From Trebonia sp964581815 (lineage in GTDB: Bacteria; Actinomycetota; Actinomycetes; Streptosporangiales; Streptosporangiaceae), in the NCBI GenBank assembly GCA_964581815.1, contig CAZORE010000018.1, positions 18,477 to 82,476 of the forward strand: a stretch of 64,000 bases of DNA. Reading direction: 5' to 3'. The position numbers and the translations under genes are program-made. Every line of letters begins with the position of its first letter. Position 1 is the first letter of the stretch. Below the pieces are notes generated by a model. It was not told where the DNA came from and made no database searches. It saw only the letters and a list, made by a program, of their open reading frames with translations. This document shows, in pieces, positions 42,378 through 51,329 of the stretch.

Positions 42378-42716
42378 ATGAAGCTCATTACGGCTGTCAT
42401 CAAGCCATTCAAACTCGACGATGTCAAGGCGGCGTTGCAGGCTTTCGGCGTGCACGGCATGACAGTCAGTGAAGCGAGCGGATACGGCAGGCAGCGCGGT
42501 CACACCGAGGTGTACCGGGGCGCCGAGTACCAGGTCGACCTGGTGCCTAAGGTCCGGGTGGAAGTCATCTGCAACGACGAGGACGCAGACGATCTCGTCG
42601 GGGTGATCACCAAGGCGGCCCAGACCGGCCGGATCGGGGACGGGAAGGTGTGGGTGCTGCCGGTGGAGTCCGTGATCCGGGTCCGCACCGGGGAACGCGG
42701 GGCGGGCGCCCTCTGA
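42378..42716 (+). CDS. glnB: Nitrogen regulatory protein P-II
   Basis: 112 aa from ATG at 42378 with AAAGGGTGG upstream. It is a standard PII trimer subunit: MKLITAVIKPFKLDDVKAALQAFG, the T-loop with Tyr51 (GHTEVYRGAEYQVDLVPK), VEVICNDEDADDLVGVITKAAQTGRIGDGKVWVLPVE and RVRTGERG. PII senses 2-oxoglutarate and ATP/ADP. In actinobacteria the T-loop Tyr is adenylylated by GlnD, which is encoded next. The usual membrane partner AmtB is not encoded in the preceding gap. Confidence 0.97.
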   Translation: MKLITAVIKPFKLDDVKAALQAFGVHGMTVSEASGYGRQRGHTEVYRGAEYQVDLVPKVRVEVICNDEDADDLVGVITKAAQTGRIGDGKVWVLPVESVIRVRTGERGAGAL

Positions 42717-42747
42717 GCTCGGTGCCGCGCAGAGGCCAGTACCGTGA

Positions 42748-42776
42748 GCGCTGCCGTGCCCTGGGCGCGGCAGCGC
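42748..42776 (+). terminator. Hairpin between glnB and glnD (possible attenuator)
   Basis: GCGCTGCCG (42748-42756) pairs perfectly with CGGCAGCGC (42768-42776), leaving an 11-nt loop. No T run follows (ACTAACC), so it may slow, process or partly terminate glnB transcripts before glnD, whose start is 20 bp away. Confidence 0.4.
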
Positions 42777-42795
42777 ACTAACCATCGGGGGCCTG

Positions 42796-45042
42796 GTGAC
42801 CGTCATGACTTCTTTCGCGGCTGATCGTAGCCGGAGGACTACAGATACCGACCGCTGGCTGGCCGGGCTGCTTGGCGCGGAGCCCGGCGTCGCCCTCGTG
42901 GCGGTAGGCGGCTACGGCCGCAAGGAACTGCTGCCGGGCAGCGACCTTGACGTGCTGCTGCTGCACGACGGCCGGGAGGGCATCGCGCGGATCGCCGACC
43001 GGATCTGGTACCCGGTCTGGGATTCCGGCGCGCACCTCGACCACGCGGTCAGGACCGTGCCGCAGGCGCGCCGGGTCGCGCGCAGCGACCTCAAGGTCGC
43101 GCTCGGGCTGCTGCACGCCAGGCACGTGGCCGGCGACCCCGACCTGACCACCCGGCTGCGGGAGGGCGCGCTCGAGGACTGGCGCGCCAACGCCCGCACC
43201 AGGCTCGCCGAGCTCAAGGTGCTGCACGAGGAGCGGACCAGGCAATTCGGTGAGCTCGCCTTCCTGCTCGAGCCCGACCTGAAGGAAGCGCGCGGCGGGC
43301 AGCGGGACGTGCACGCCATCCAGGCCATCGCGGCCGCGTGGGTCGCCCCCGCGCCCGGGCCCAAGGTGCGGGCCGCCTACGACCAGATCATCGACGCGCG
43401 GCATGTGCTGCACGAAGTCACCGGGCGGCCCCTGGACCGGCTCGTGCTCGAGGAGCAGGACGAGGTCGCGCGCACGCTCGACCTCCTCGACGGCGACGCG
43501 CTGCTGCGCCAGCTGGCCGGCGCGGGCCGCACCGTCGCCTACGCGGTCGACCACGCCTTCCGCATGGCGGACCGGGCGGGCGGCCGCCGCGCACTCGGCA
43601 TGCGGATGCGCCGCGGCAGGCCGGAGCGCCGCCCGCTCGCCGACGGCGTGGTGGAGCAGGAGGGCGAGGTCGTGCTCGCGCGGGCCGCGTCCCCGGCGAC
43701 CGACCCCGTGCTGGTGCTGCGGGCCGCCGCCGCGGCCGCCCAGTCGGGCCTGCCGCTCGCTCCGCGCGCCCTGGCCAGGCTCGCCGAGTGCCCGCCGCTG
43801 CCGGTTCCCTGGCCGGACCAGGCGCGCAACGAGCTGCTCGCCCTGCTCGGCGCCGGGCAGAACGCGATCGCCGTCTGGGAGGCGCTCGACCAGGAGGGCC
43901 TGCTCGCCGCGCTGATCCCGGACTGGGAGCGGGTGCGCAACCGCCCGCAGCGCAACCCGCTGCACCGTTTCACCGTGGACCGGCACCTCGTCGAGTGCGC
44001 GGCCAACGCCGCCGCCCACGCCCGCGACGTGTCGCGGCCGGACCTGCTGCTGCTCGCCGCGCTGCTGCACGACATCGGCAAGGGCTGGCCCGGCGACCAC
44101 AGCGTCTCCGGCGAGGTGGTCGCCCGCGACGTGTGCAAGCGGGTCGGACTCGGCGAGGCCGACACGGAGCTGGTCGCCGCCGCGGTCCGCCACCACCTGC
44201 TGCTCCCCGACGTCGCCACCCGGCGGGACCTGGACGACCCGATGACCGTGCAGCAGGTCGCGGCGAAGGTCGGCTCGCGGACCGTGCTCGAGCTGCTGCA
44301 CGTGCTTTCCGCGGCCGACGGGCTGGCCACCGGCACGGCGGCGTGGAACGACTGGAAGGCGGGCCTGGTCGCGGACCTGGTCCGCCGGGTCAGCGCCGTG
44401 CTGGCCGGCGATCCCGTGCCCGAGCCCACCCCGCTGCGGGAAGACCAGCTCGCGCTGGTCAACGGCGGCGGCCCCGCCGCCATCGTCAAGGGGAACGAGG
44501 TCACCGTCGTCGCCCTGGACCGGCCCGGCCTGCTCTGGCGGGCCGCCGGGGTGCTCGCGTCGCACCGGCTGACGGTGCGCGGCGCCAACGCGTCCTCGGT
44601 CGGCGACACCGCGGTCACGGTGTTCAGCGTGGTTCCCGAGTACGGCGACCCGCCGGACGCCGCGCTCGTCACCGCGGACCTGCGCCGGATGCTCGAGGGC
44701 AGGCTCGACGTGGAGGACCGGCTGGAGCGCCGGGCCCGCGCCGCCCGCCCGCGCGACAATAAGGTCCCGCCGCCCAAGGTCAGCCTGATCGACAACGCCT
44801 CGAGTAACGCCACCGTCGTCGAGGTCCGCGCGCACGACGAGCCGGGGCTGCTGTGGCGCATCGGCCGGGCGCTCGGTGACTGCGGGCTGAACGTCCAGGC
44901 CGCGCGGGTGGAGACGCTCGGCGCGGAGGTGGTCGACGTCTTCTACGTGACCGACTCCTCCGGCGGCCTGCTCACGGACCCGGACTTGCGCAAGCGCACG
45001 GTGAACATGGTCCTGTCCGCGCTCACCCCGGCTGAGCGGTGA
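42796..45042 (+). CDS. glnD: [Protein-PII] uridylyl/adenylyltransferase
   Basis: 748 aa from GTG. The nucleotidyltransferase domain has VGGYGRKELLPGSDLDVLLLHDGREG with both metal-binding Asp residues. The GlnD linker domain follows, then an HD domain (RPDLLLLAALLHDIGKGWPGDHSVSGEVVAR, later VAAAVRHHLLL) for demodification. Two ACT domains close the protein (TVVALDRPGLLWRAAGVLASHRLTVRGANASS and VEVRAHDEPGLLWRIGRALGDCGLNVQAARVETLG). The nucleotidyltransferase motif begins only about 35 residues from the start, so the N-terminus is short for the family, whose members usually exceed 800 aa. It modifies the GlnB encoded upstream. Confidence 0.95.
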   Translation: MTVMTSFAADRSRRTTDTDRWLAGLLGAEPGVALVAVGGYGRKELLPGSDLDVLLLHDGREGIARIADRIWYPVWDSGAHLDHAVRTVPQARRVARSDLKVALGLLHARHVAGDPDLTTRLREGALEDWRANARTRLAELKVLHEERTRQFGELAFLLEPDLKEARGGQRDVHAIQAIAAAWVAPAPGPKVRAAYDQIIDARHVLHEVTGRPLDRLVLEEQDEVARTLDLLDGDALLRQLAGAGRTVAYAVDHAFRMADRAGGRRALGMRMRRGRPERRPLADGVVEQEGEVVLARAASPATDPVLVLRAAAAAAQSGLPLAPRALARLAECPPLPVPWPDQARNELLALLGAGQNAIAVWEALDQEGLLAALIPDWERVRNRPQRNPLHRFTVDRHLVECAANAAAHARDVSRPDLLLLAALLHDIGKGWPGDHSVSGEVVARDVCKRVGLGEADTELVAAAVRHHLLLPDVATRRDLDDPMTVQQVAAKVGSRTVLELLHVLSAADGLATGTAAWNDWKAGLVADLVRRVSAVLAGDPVPEPTPLREDQLALVNGGGPAAIVKGNEVTVVALDRPGLLWRAAGVLASHRLTVRGANASSVGDTAVTVFSVVPEYGDPPDAALVTADLRRMLEGRLDVEDRLERRARAARPRDNKVPPPKVSLIDNASSNATVVEVRAHDEPGLLWRIGRALGDCGLNVQAARVETLGAEVVDVFYVTDSSGGLLTDPDLRKRTVNMVLSALTPAER

Positions 45043-45136
45043 AAACGGGGGCGTCACGGGGAGCCTGCCCGCGTTCTGGATAACTCAACAGCGGCGGCCG
45101 ACGGTGACCGCGTCGCTTTGCCGGTAGCCTTGAGGT

Positions 45137-46828
45137 GTGTTTGAGACGCTCTCCGATCGGCTGACCCAGGTCTTCTCCTCGCTGCGCGGCAAGGGCCGGC
45201 TGTCACAGGCCGACATTGACGCGACCGCCCGCGAGATTCGCATCGCCCTGCTCGAGGCGGACGTCGCGCTGCCCGTGGTGCGGCAGTTCATCGCGCGGGT
45301 CAAGGAACGCGCGGCGGGCGTCGAGGTCTCGCAGGCGCTGAACCCCGCGCAGCAGGTCATCAAGATCGTGAACGAGGAGCTTGTCCAGATCCTCGGCGGC
45401 GAGACGCGGCGGCTGCGGTTCGCCAAGAACCCGCCGACCGTGATCATGCTGGCCGGCCTCCAGGGTTCGGGAAAGACCACGCTCGCGGGCAAGCTCGCGC
45501 TGTGGCTGAAGGAGCAGGGCAACACGCCGCTGCTCGTCGCCGCCGACCTGCAGCGGCCGAACGCGGTGACCCAGCTGCAGGTGGTCGGGCAGCGGGCCGG
45601 CGTCCCGGTCTACGCACCCGAGCCAGGCAACGGCGTCGGCGACCCGGTCGCCGTGTCCCGTCGGTCCATCGACGAGGCCAAGCGGCTGATGCACAACATC
45701 GTGATCATCGACACCGCGGGCCGCACCGGCATCGACCAGGAGATGATGGCGCAGGCCATCGCGATCCGCGACGCGACCGACCCGGACGAGGTGCTGTTCG
45801 TCGTCGACGCGATGATCGGCCAGGACGCGGTGGTGACCGCGCAGGCGTTCCTCGACGGCGTCGGCTACGACGGCGTGGTGCTGACCAAGCTCGACGGCGA
45901 CGCCCGGGGCGGTGCCGCGCTGTCGATCGCGGCGCTGACGGGCAAGCCGGTGATGTTCGCGTCTACCGGCGAGAAGCTGGGCGACTTCGACATCTTCCAC
46001 CCGGACCGGATGGCCGACCGCATCCTGGACATGGGCGACGTCCTGACGCTCATCGAGCAGGCGGAGAAGGCGTTCGACGCCGACCAGGCCGCCTCGGTCG
46101 CGAACCGGCTGATGGGCGGCGAGGGGCTCACCCTCGAGGACTTCATCGAGCAGCTCGGCATGCTGCGCAAGCTCGGGCCGCTGAAGAACATCCTCGGCAT
46201 GATGCCGGGCGCGGCGAAGAACAAGGAAATGCTCGACCAGGTCAACGAGAAGGACCTGGACCGGGCCGAGGCGATCGTCCGCTCAATGACTCCCGCGGAG
46301 CGCCGCAATCCCAAGATCATCAACGGCTCGCGGCGGGCGCGCATCGCCAAGGGCTCCGGTGTCGCGGTCGGCGAGGTTGGCACGCTGGTCACCAACTTCT
46401 TCGAGGCACAGCGCCAGATGAAGATGGTGATGAACGGCGGCATGCCGGGCATGCCAGGCATACCGGGCATGATGGGCGGCAAGAAGGCGGCGGCGCGGGC
46501 CAAGGCCGCCAAGAACGCCAAGGGCAAGCGCAAGAGCGGCGACCCGCGCAAGACGGGGCTCACCCCGGCGTCCGCCGACGACGCGTCCACTGGCGGCCGG
46601 CCGGAACTGCCGGCCGCGGCGCCGGCGCCGCAGTCGATGGAGGAGCTGGCGGAGATGCTGCGCGATGCCCAGGCGGCCGGCGGGCCCGGCGGCTTCGGCG
46701 GCGACGACGACGAGGGGTTCCCTGGCTTCCGCGGCGGGCCGAGCGCGCTGCCGCCGGCGTTCGGCGGCGGGCGGGCGCCTGGCGGTCTGCCGGCCGCGTT
46801 CGGGCGGCGGGACAAGAAGAAAAAGTAA
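45137..46828 (+). CDS. ffh: Signal recognition particle protein Ffh
   Basis: 563 aa from GTG. The N domain is FETLSDRLTQVFSSLRGKGRLSQADI. G-domain motifs: AGLQGSGKTTLAGKLALWL (G1), VAADLQRPNAVTQLQ, DTAGRTGIDQEMMAQ (G3), VLTKLDGDARGGAALSIAALTGKPV (G4), STGEKLGDFDIFHPDR. The M domain (about 320-450) has GEGLTLEDFIEQLGMLRKLGPLKNILGMMPG and RRARIAKGSGVAVGEV. A Met/Gly-rich stretch (GGMPGMPGIPGMMGG) and a long Gly/Pro/Ala-rich tail of about 110 residues follow; the tail is longer than in E. coli. It binds 4.5S RNA and signal peptides. The 4.5S RNA gene was not found here. Confidence 0.97.
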   Translation: MFETLSDRLTQVFSSLRGKGRLSQADIDATAREIRIALLEADVALPVVRQFIARVKERAAGVEVSQALNPAQQVIKIVNEELVQILGGETRRLRFAKNPPTVIMLAGLQGSGKTTLAGKLALWLKEQGNTPLLVAADLQRPNAVTQLQVVGQRAGVPVYAPEPGNGVGDPVAVSRRSIDEAKRLMHNIVIIDTAGRTGIDQEMMAQAIAIRDATDPDEVLFVVDAMIGQDAVVTAQAFLDGVGYDGVVLTKLDGDARGGAALSIAALTGKPVMFASTGEKLGDFDIFHPDRMADRILDMGDVLTLIEQAEKAFDADQAASVANRLMGGEGLTLEDFIEQLGMLRKLGPLKNILGMMPGAAKNKEMLDQVNEKDLDRAEAIVRSMTPAERRNPKIINGSRRARIAKGSGVAVGEVGTLVTNFFEAQRQMKMVMNGGMPGMPGIPGMMGGKKAAARAKAAKNAKGKRKSGDPRKTGLTPASADDASTGGRPELPAAAPAPQSMEELAEMLRDAQAAGGPGGFGGDDDEGFPGFRGGPSALPPAFGGGRAPGGLPAAFGRRDKKKK

Positions 46829-46846
46829 GTTCCGTGCCGCTTCTCC

Positions 46847-48454
46847 CTAGTCCGTGGGCAGGGCGAGCGTCTTTACGGTGTCTATCGTGTCGGCTTCTGC
46901 TGCGGTCTTGTCGGGGCGGTAGCGCAGGACGCGGGCGAATCTCAGGGCTACGCCGCCGGGGTACCTGGGGGAGCGTTGGACGCCGTCGAAGGCGATTTCC
47001 ACTACCTGCTCCGGGCGGACGTACACGGTCCAGTCGTCGCGGTGGTCTTCGAGTTCCTGGAACCTTGCGGTCTGCCAGGTGAGCAGTTCGTCGGTGAGGC
47101 CCTTGAAGGTCTTGCCGAGCATGACCCAGCCGCCCGTCTCGGGATCGCGGGCGCCTAGATGCAGGTTGGACAGCCAGCCTTTCCTTCGGCCGTGGCCCCA
47201 CTCGACGGCGAGGACCACCAGGTCCAGGGTGTGCCTTGGCTTTACCTTGATCCAGCCGGCGCCGCGCCTTCCCGCGGCGTAAGGCGTTGTTAGTGACTTG
47301 ACGACGACGCCTTCGTGGCCCCTGGCCACGGCGTCCTTGAAGAATTCCGCGGCCTCGTCTGGGTCGGCGGTGACCAGGCGTGGCATCAGCATCGCCTCGG
47401 GCACGACGGCGGCGAGCGCGGCGTGGCGCTCCGCGTCGGGCAGGTCGAGCAGGTCATTGCCGTCCAGGTGCAGCACGTCGAACAGGAAGACGCTCAGCGA
47501 TACCTGGGCGGCGTCCTTTTTAGCGGCACTGAGCGCGTCGACCTCGCTGGCCGCGCGCGATGCGGTGTCCTGGAAGGCGTAGGGCCGGCCGTCCGGGCGC
47601 AGCGCGATCAGTTCGCCGTCGAAGACGGCGTCGCGGACGGGGAGCGCGGCCAGGGCCGCCACGACCTCCGGCAGCCGGTCGGTGATGTCGTCGAGTGACC
47701 GGGTGAACAACCGTACCGCTGCGTCGGCCAGGTGAGCCTGCACGCGGATGCCGTCCAGCTTCCACTCGACCGCGGCCGCACCGCCGGTGACCCCATCACC
47801 TCCAGCTGTATCCGCAGCAGCATCCCCCGCCCCGCCGCTAGCCTTGGCGAGGGCGTCGGCGAGCGACGCCTCGCTGGCGGCAAGCATCGGCTTCAGCGGC
47901 CGGCCGACCTGCAGCCCGAACCGGGCAAGCGCGGCGCTGCCGCCGGTGAGCGCGGCCTGCGCGGCCACCGCGAGCGACCCGCTGAGCATGACCGCCCGCC
48001 GTACCTCGGCCCCCGGCACCCCGGCCGCCCGCGCGACCGCGTCGGTCATCACCCCGTCGAGCGCCCCCTGCCGCAGTTCTCCGGAGAGCAGCCGGACGAG
48101 GAAGAACTGCTCTTCGGCGGTCGCGGCCGCGAAAAGCTCCCCGACGAGCCGCTTGCGCTCCGCGGCCGACCCCTTTCCGCCGACTGCCTTGATCCGTGAG
48201 AACGCCTCGTCCACCGCGAGCAGGGTCAGCGACGGTGTCTCGGCGGGAGGCGGCACCGACCGCAGCGCCGCCCACCCGACCCCGATCTGCCGCTGCGGCA
48301 GCTCACCGGACAGGTAGGCCACCAGGACCGGGACCTCTGCCGCGCCAGCGGCGCGCAGCGCGTCCGCGAGCGCGGCAACCTTGGCGAGCCGCGCCGACGT
48401 CTGCGAGACAACCCGCGACGCCTCAGCAAGTTCAGTGAGTAGCACGTCAACCAT
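46847..48454 (-). CDS. ligB: ATP-dependent DNA ligase (LigB type)
   Basis: 535 aa. The N-terminal domain (LPQRQIGVGWAALRSVPPPAETPSLT, ERKRLVGELFAAATAEEQFFLVRLLSGELRQGALDGVMTDAVARAAG) matches mycobacterial LigB closely. The adenylation domain has the AMP-Lys motif VEWKLDGIRVQAHL, FDGELIALRPDGRP (motif III), FLFDVLHLDG, GHEGVVVKS (motif IV) and GWIKVKPRHTLDLVV (motif V). The OB domain ends with VEIAFDGVQRSPRYPGGVALRFARVLRYR. It seals nicks with ATP and is probably accessory to the NAD-dependent LigA. A Gly/Ala-rich insertion (about 210-227) precedes the Lys motif. It converges with ffh, 18 bp between stops. Confidence 0.94.
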   Translation of the reverse strand: MVDVLLTELAEASRVVSQTSARLAKVAALADALRAAGAAEVPVLVAYLSGELPQRQIGVGWAALRSVPPPAETPSLTLLAVDEAFSRIKAVGGKGSAAERKRLVGELFAAATAEEQFFLVRLLSGELRQGALDGVMTDAVARAAGVPGAEVRRAVMLSGSLAVAAQAALTGGSAALARFGLQVGRPLKPMLAASEASLADALAKASGGAGDAAADTAGGDGVTGGAAAVEWKLDGIRVQAHLADAAVRLFTRSLDDITDRLPEVVAALAALPVRDAVFDGELIALRPDGRPYAFQDTASRAASEVDALSAAKKDAAQVSLSVFLFDVLHLDGNDLLDLPDAERHAALAAVVPEAMLMPRLVTADPDEAAEFFKDAVARGHEGVVVKSLTTPYAAGRRGAGWIKVKPRHTLDLVVLAVEWGHGRRKGWLSNLHLGARDPETGGWVMLGKTFKGLTDELLTWQTARFQELEDHRDDWTVYVRPEQVVEIAFDGVQRSPRYPGGVALRFARVLRYRPDKTAAEADTIDTVKTLALPTD

Positions 48455-48592
48455 TGTCCGCTACCACCCAGTCCGGTCGCGGCCGCGCCATACTCGGCCC
48501 GGGCTGCGCTGCCCACAGCCCAGCCAATGATGGCTGAAATGTCCAGGATCGGGGACTGTTACGCAACGCGCTGGTGTGGTGGGCTTGGCAGC

Positions 48593-49405
48593 GTGAGGCA
48601 GGCCATATGCGCGCGGGGTAACCAATCAACAGCGTCACTCGCGTTGACGGGGCTTTTCCTCGCCGCGCTCTGCGCCGCCGGGTGCTCAAGCCAGCCGGCC
48701 ACCTCGCAGCCTTCGGTTGGATCGTGTGCCCAGTTCGCCGAGTCGGCCATCAGGCAGCACGTCACGGTCACCTCGCTGCCGCCGGCCTGCAGGGGCCTGA
48801 CTCCGGCCCAGGTCAATGCAGCGGCCGGCACCGCGCTGCGTTCCGCGGGCAGCGGCGTGCGCGATAAGGCGCTGCGGCGCGCGCAGATCGCGGCCGCGAG
48901 TCATTACCTGGCGCACATGTTCGTTACCGTTCCCGCGCCGCCCGCCGCGCCGTCGTCGCCCGCCGCGGCAGCTGGCTGGCTCAGCAAGGCCGCATGGGGC
49001 CTGCTCGCCCTTGGCTCATGGCTGGTTACCGTCGCCCTCGGCCTTGGGCTGATGGCCCGCCGGGTGCTCCGTGGCCGGCGGGCACAGCCACGCGGCATCC
49101 GCCGGCCAGCGCGCCCGCCCGCCCTGAACCTCGCGCACCTGGGGCTCGCCGTCCTGAGCCTGCTTGCCTGGGTCGTTTACCTCGCGACCGCCGTCACCGG
49201 GATCGCCTGGGCGGCCGCCGGCCTGCTGCCGCTGGTCGCCGGCCTGGGCATGGCGCTCCTTTTCCTCACGTACGTGGCCGCTCCCGCTGCCTCTGATGGT
49301 CCAGCGGAGGGCAGGCGGGCGCCCGTCGTCATAGTGGGCGCGCACATCGTCTTCGCCACCGCGACGATCCTGTTCGCGGTCCTGGCCGCGATCGGCACCG
49401 GCTAA
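48593..49405 (+). CDS. Putative lipoprotein with C-terminal membrane helices, unknown function
   Basis: 270 aa from GTG at 48593; the frame is open to 48527 but the internal start gives a compact signal peptide. A type-II signal (ALTGLFLAALCAAGC) would place the lipidated Cys at about residue 31 on the outer face. An extracytoplasmic helical part follows (CAQFAESAIRQHVTVTSLPPACRGLTPAQVNAAAGTALR). Four membrane helices then appear: GLLALGSWLVTVALGLGLMA, LAHLGLAVLSLLAWVVYLATAV, AGLLPLVAGLGMALLFLTYV and VVIVGAHIVFATATILFAVLAAI. I recognise no family. GTG and the preceding GGTGGG are a modest start; the length of the N-terminus is uncertain. Confidence 0.7.
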   Translation: MRQAICARGNQSTASLALTGLFLAALCAAGCSSQPATSQPSVGSCAQFAESAIRQHVTVTSLPPACRGLTPAQVNAAAGTALRSAGSGVRDKALRRAQIAAASHYLAHMFVTVPAPPAAPSSPAAAAGWLSKAAWGLLALGSWLVTVALGLGLMARRVLRGRRAQPRGIRRPARPPALNLAHLGLAVLSLLAWVVYLATAVTGIAWAAAGLLPLVAGLGMALLFLTYVAAPAASDGPAEGRRAPVVIVGAHIVFATATILFAVLAAIGTG

Positions 49406-49490
49406 AAGGTCCTTGGCATTGCCGTGATGTTTGTTCTCAGGGCGAGGGGTACCTGGCAAGAGTGGACCTCTTTGACACCTGGACCGCCCA

Positions 49491-50519
49491 GTGAGCGCGG
49501 CCGACCCGCCTCGAAAGGTGGCCGGCGCGGTGATCGGCGCGGTGGACCGCTGGCAGCGGCGGACCCCGTGGGCCGGGGTGCCCTACGCGGTGATGAAGAA
49601 GTTCGGCGATGACAACGCCAACCTGGTCGTCGTCGCGCTGGCCTGGTACGGGTTTACCGCCATCTTCCCGCTGCTGCTCGTCATGACGACGGTGCTCGGG
49701 GACATCGGCGCGCAGTCCCTCGGGACCGGCATCCTCAACACGCTGCATCAGTTCCCGGTCATCGGCACCAGCTTCAACCCGGCGAAGCCCAGTTCACTGC
49801 ACGGCAGCACACTCGGGCTGGTCGTCGGCCTGATCGGCCTGGTCTACGGCGCGCAGGGCGTGACCCAGACCGCGCAGCAGGCGATGGCCACGGTCTGGCA
49901 CATCCCGCAGACCCAGCGCACCGGCTTCCTGCCGCGCCTCGGCCGCAGCCTGGCCGGCTTGGTCACCATCGGCGGCGCGTTCGTCGTGAACGCCTTCATC
50001 ACCGGCTATGCCACCGGCGGCACGACGAGCTACGCGATCCGGATCCCGGTCCTGGCCGGCCTGCTGATCCTCAACGCCGTCCTGTACTTCGTCACCTTCA
50101 CCCTGCTGACCGCCAAGGCGATCGGCCCGCGCGGGCTGCTCCCCGGCGCGGTACTCGGCGGAGTCGCCTTCACCGCGCTGATCACCGTCGGCTCCGGGCT
50201 CATGACGCACCAGCTCAAGCACGCCTCGTCGACCTACGGGGCGTTCGGCAGCGTCATCGGCATCGTGGCGCTGCTGCTCCTGCTCGCCAAGCTGAGCATG
50301 TACGCCGCGGAGCTCAACCCGGTCCTGTCCCGCCGGCTCTACCCGCGGGCCCTGCCCCTGGGCGGCGAGCCGACGGACGCCGACCGGCAGGTGCTGGCGG
50401 GCCTCGCCTACGCCGAGCAGCGCAGGGAGGATGAGGTGATCGGCGTCGGCTTCGGTGAAAACGCCCACCGCGAGGCGGCGACCGATGCCATCAAGCAGAC
50501 CCGCAGCTACCGCTCCTAG
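49491..50519 (+). CDS. YihY/BrkB-family membrane protein
   Basis: 342 aa. Six hydrophobic segments follow a short polar N-terminus (RWQRRTPWAGVPYAVMKKFGDDNANLVVVALAWYGFTAIFPLLLVM). Segments LGLVVGLIGLVYGAQGVTQTAQQAMATVWHIP, LAGLLILNAVLYFVTFTLLT, GLLPGAVLGGVAFTALITVGSGLM and ASSTYGAFGSVIGIVALLLLLAKLSMYAAELNPVL are the conserved YihY/BrkB blocks. BrkB was once annotated as RNase BN; members are now seen as inner-membrane proteins of uncertain, possibly transport, function. The C-terminal 50 residues are hydrophilic and cytoplasmic. It starts with GTG. Confidence 0.9.
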   Translation: MSAADPPRKVAGAVIGAVDRWQRRTPWAGVPYAVMKKFGDDNANLVVVALAWYGFTAIFPLLLVMTTVLGDIGAQSLGTGILNTLHQFPVIGTSFNPAKPSSLHGSTLGLVVGLIGLVYGAQGVTQTAQQAMATVWHIPQTQRTGFLPRLGRSLAGLVTIGGAFVVNAFITGYATGGTTSYAIRIPVLAGLLILNAVLYFVTFTLLTAKAIGPRGLLPGAVLGGVAFTALITVGSGLMTHQLKHASSTYGAFGSVIGIVALLLLLAKLSMYAAELNPVLSRRLYPRALPLGGEPTDADRQVLAGLAYAEQRREDEVIGVGFGENAHREAATDAIKQTRSYRS

Positions 50520-50569
50520 CCAGCCTGCAATTGGGTGCAGATCGCCCGGATCGCAGTAGCGTGGCGGTC

Positions 50570-51139
50570 ATGGACTGGGTGCAGGACATGACGGCCCGCT
50601 GGATGCGGATCTTGAGCGCCGCAGGCGATGGCAGCACGCCGCTGGACGAGGCCGTACAGCAGATCAACGAGATCGGCGGGATCGGCGGGATCGGCGGGAT
50701 CGGCGGGGCACCCGGGAAGAAGAGCAGGCTTGCCGGACTGAAACGGAATGCCGCCACCCCGGCAGAGGCATCCACGGTCACCGCCCTGTCTCGCCAGCTG
50801 ATCGTTGGCGTGCTGGTCAGCGACCTACTGGTCGATCAGCTCTGCGCCCTGACGGGCCAGACCCGCGAGCAGTTCCTTGCCCAGCTCCCCGGCAGCATGC
50901 CGCACCGGCTGCGCGACCAGCAGTTGCGCGCCCTCCGCATGGAACTGTTCGGGAGCTGCAGACTCCTGCAGGACGCGGGCCGCACGTCGTACCAGGGGCT
51001 GGGCAGCCGTATCGAGGAACTGCTCAGGCTCGCGGAGGAACAGGCCTCCGCGCTGATTGATGCCGCCCGGGCGGAAGCCGCCGAGATCACTGCCTCGGCT
51101 GCCGCGCAGTCGCCCGGTCCACGGTCCGAGGAACAATAA
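50570..51139 (+). CDS. Coiled-coil protein with DivIVA-like C-terminus, unknown function
   Basis: 189 aa from ATG at 50570. Three parts are visible: an N-terminal helix (MDWVQDMTARWMRILSAAGDG), a Gly-rich hinge with IGG repeated four times (from a 9-bp DNA tandem repeat), and a helical body. The end RIEELLRLAEEQASALIDAARAEAAEITASA resembles the coiled coils of DivIVA-like and cellulose-binding-protein-like actinobacterial proteins, though the DivIVA N-terminal membrane-binding motif is absent. No signal peptide. It may be a cytoskeletal or scaffold accessory; this is weak inference. It follows the YihY gene by 50 bp. Confidence 0.75.
   Translation: MDWVQDMTARWMRILSAAGDGSTPLDEAVQQINEIGGIGGIGGIGGAPGKKSRLAGLKRNAATPAEASTVTALSRQLIVGVLVSDLLVDQLCALTGQTREQFLAQLPGSMPHRLRDQQLRALRMELFGSCRLLQDAGRTSYQGLGSRIEELLRLAEEQASALIDAARAEAAEITASAAAQSPGPRSEEQ
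50672..50707 (+). repeat. Tandem repeat, 4 x ATCGGCGGG, in frame
   Basis: Four perfect copies of the 9-bp unit ATCGGCGGG, each coding Ile-Gly-Gly. Because the unit is a multiple of three, copy-number change would lengthen or shorten the hinge of the coiled-coil protein without a frameshift. Confidence 0.95.
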
Positions 51140-51159
51140 CCGGCGCTGACGGCTGCACT

Positions 51160-51252
51160 TTCTATCAGTTCCTGCAAGTTTTTCGGACTCTCTATCGGTT
51201 TCGGTCATTTCTGCGCCCGTTATGTCCGATATAGAAGCAGAAACTGATAGAA
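51160..51252. repeat. Nested inverted repeats built on a TCTATCrGTTTC motif
   Basis: TTCTATCAGTTCCTGC (51160-51175) is inverted at 51237-51252 with one mismatch. Inside lie TCTATCGGTTTC (51191-51202) and, on the other strand, CTTCTATATCGGACATA (51237-51221). Thus two direct and two inverted copies of one motif form an imperfect two-step hairpin of about 93 nt. It lies between convergent genes, so it is not in an obvious promoter. It may be a bidirectional terminator, a structured RNA or an element remnant. Confidence 0.7.
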
Positions 51253-51329
51253 GGTGGCGGGGCCGCGGAAACTGGCCCGAAGTCGAGGCACCTGAAGGAC
51301 GGGCTCGCCCCGAAGTCTCAGCGGCAGTC

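Noticed and set aside
42778..45057. Minus-strand open frame of 759 codons opposite glnD
   Set aside because: Shadow of glnD; no recognisable motif.
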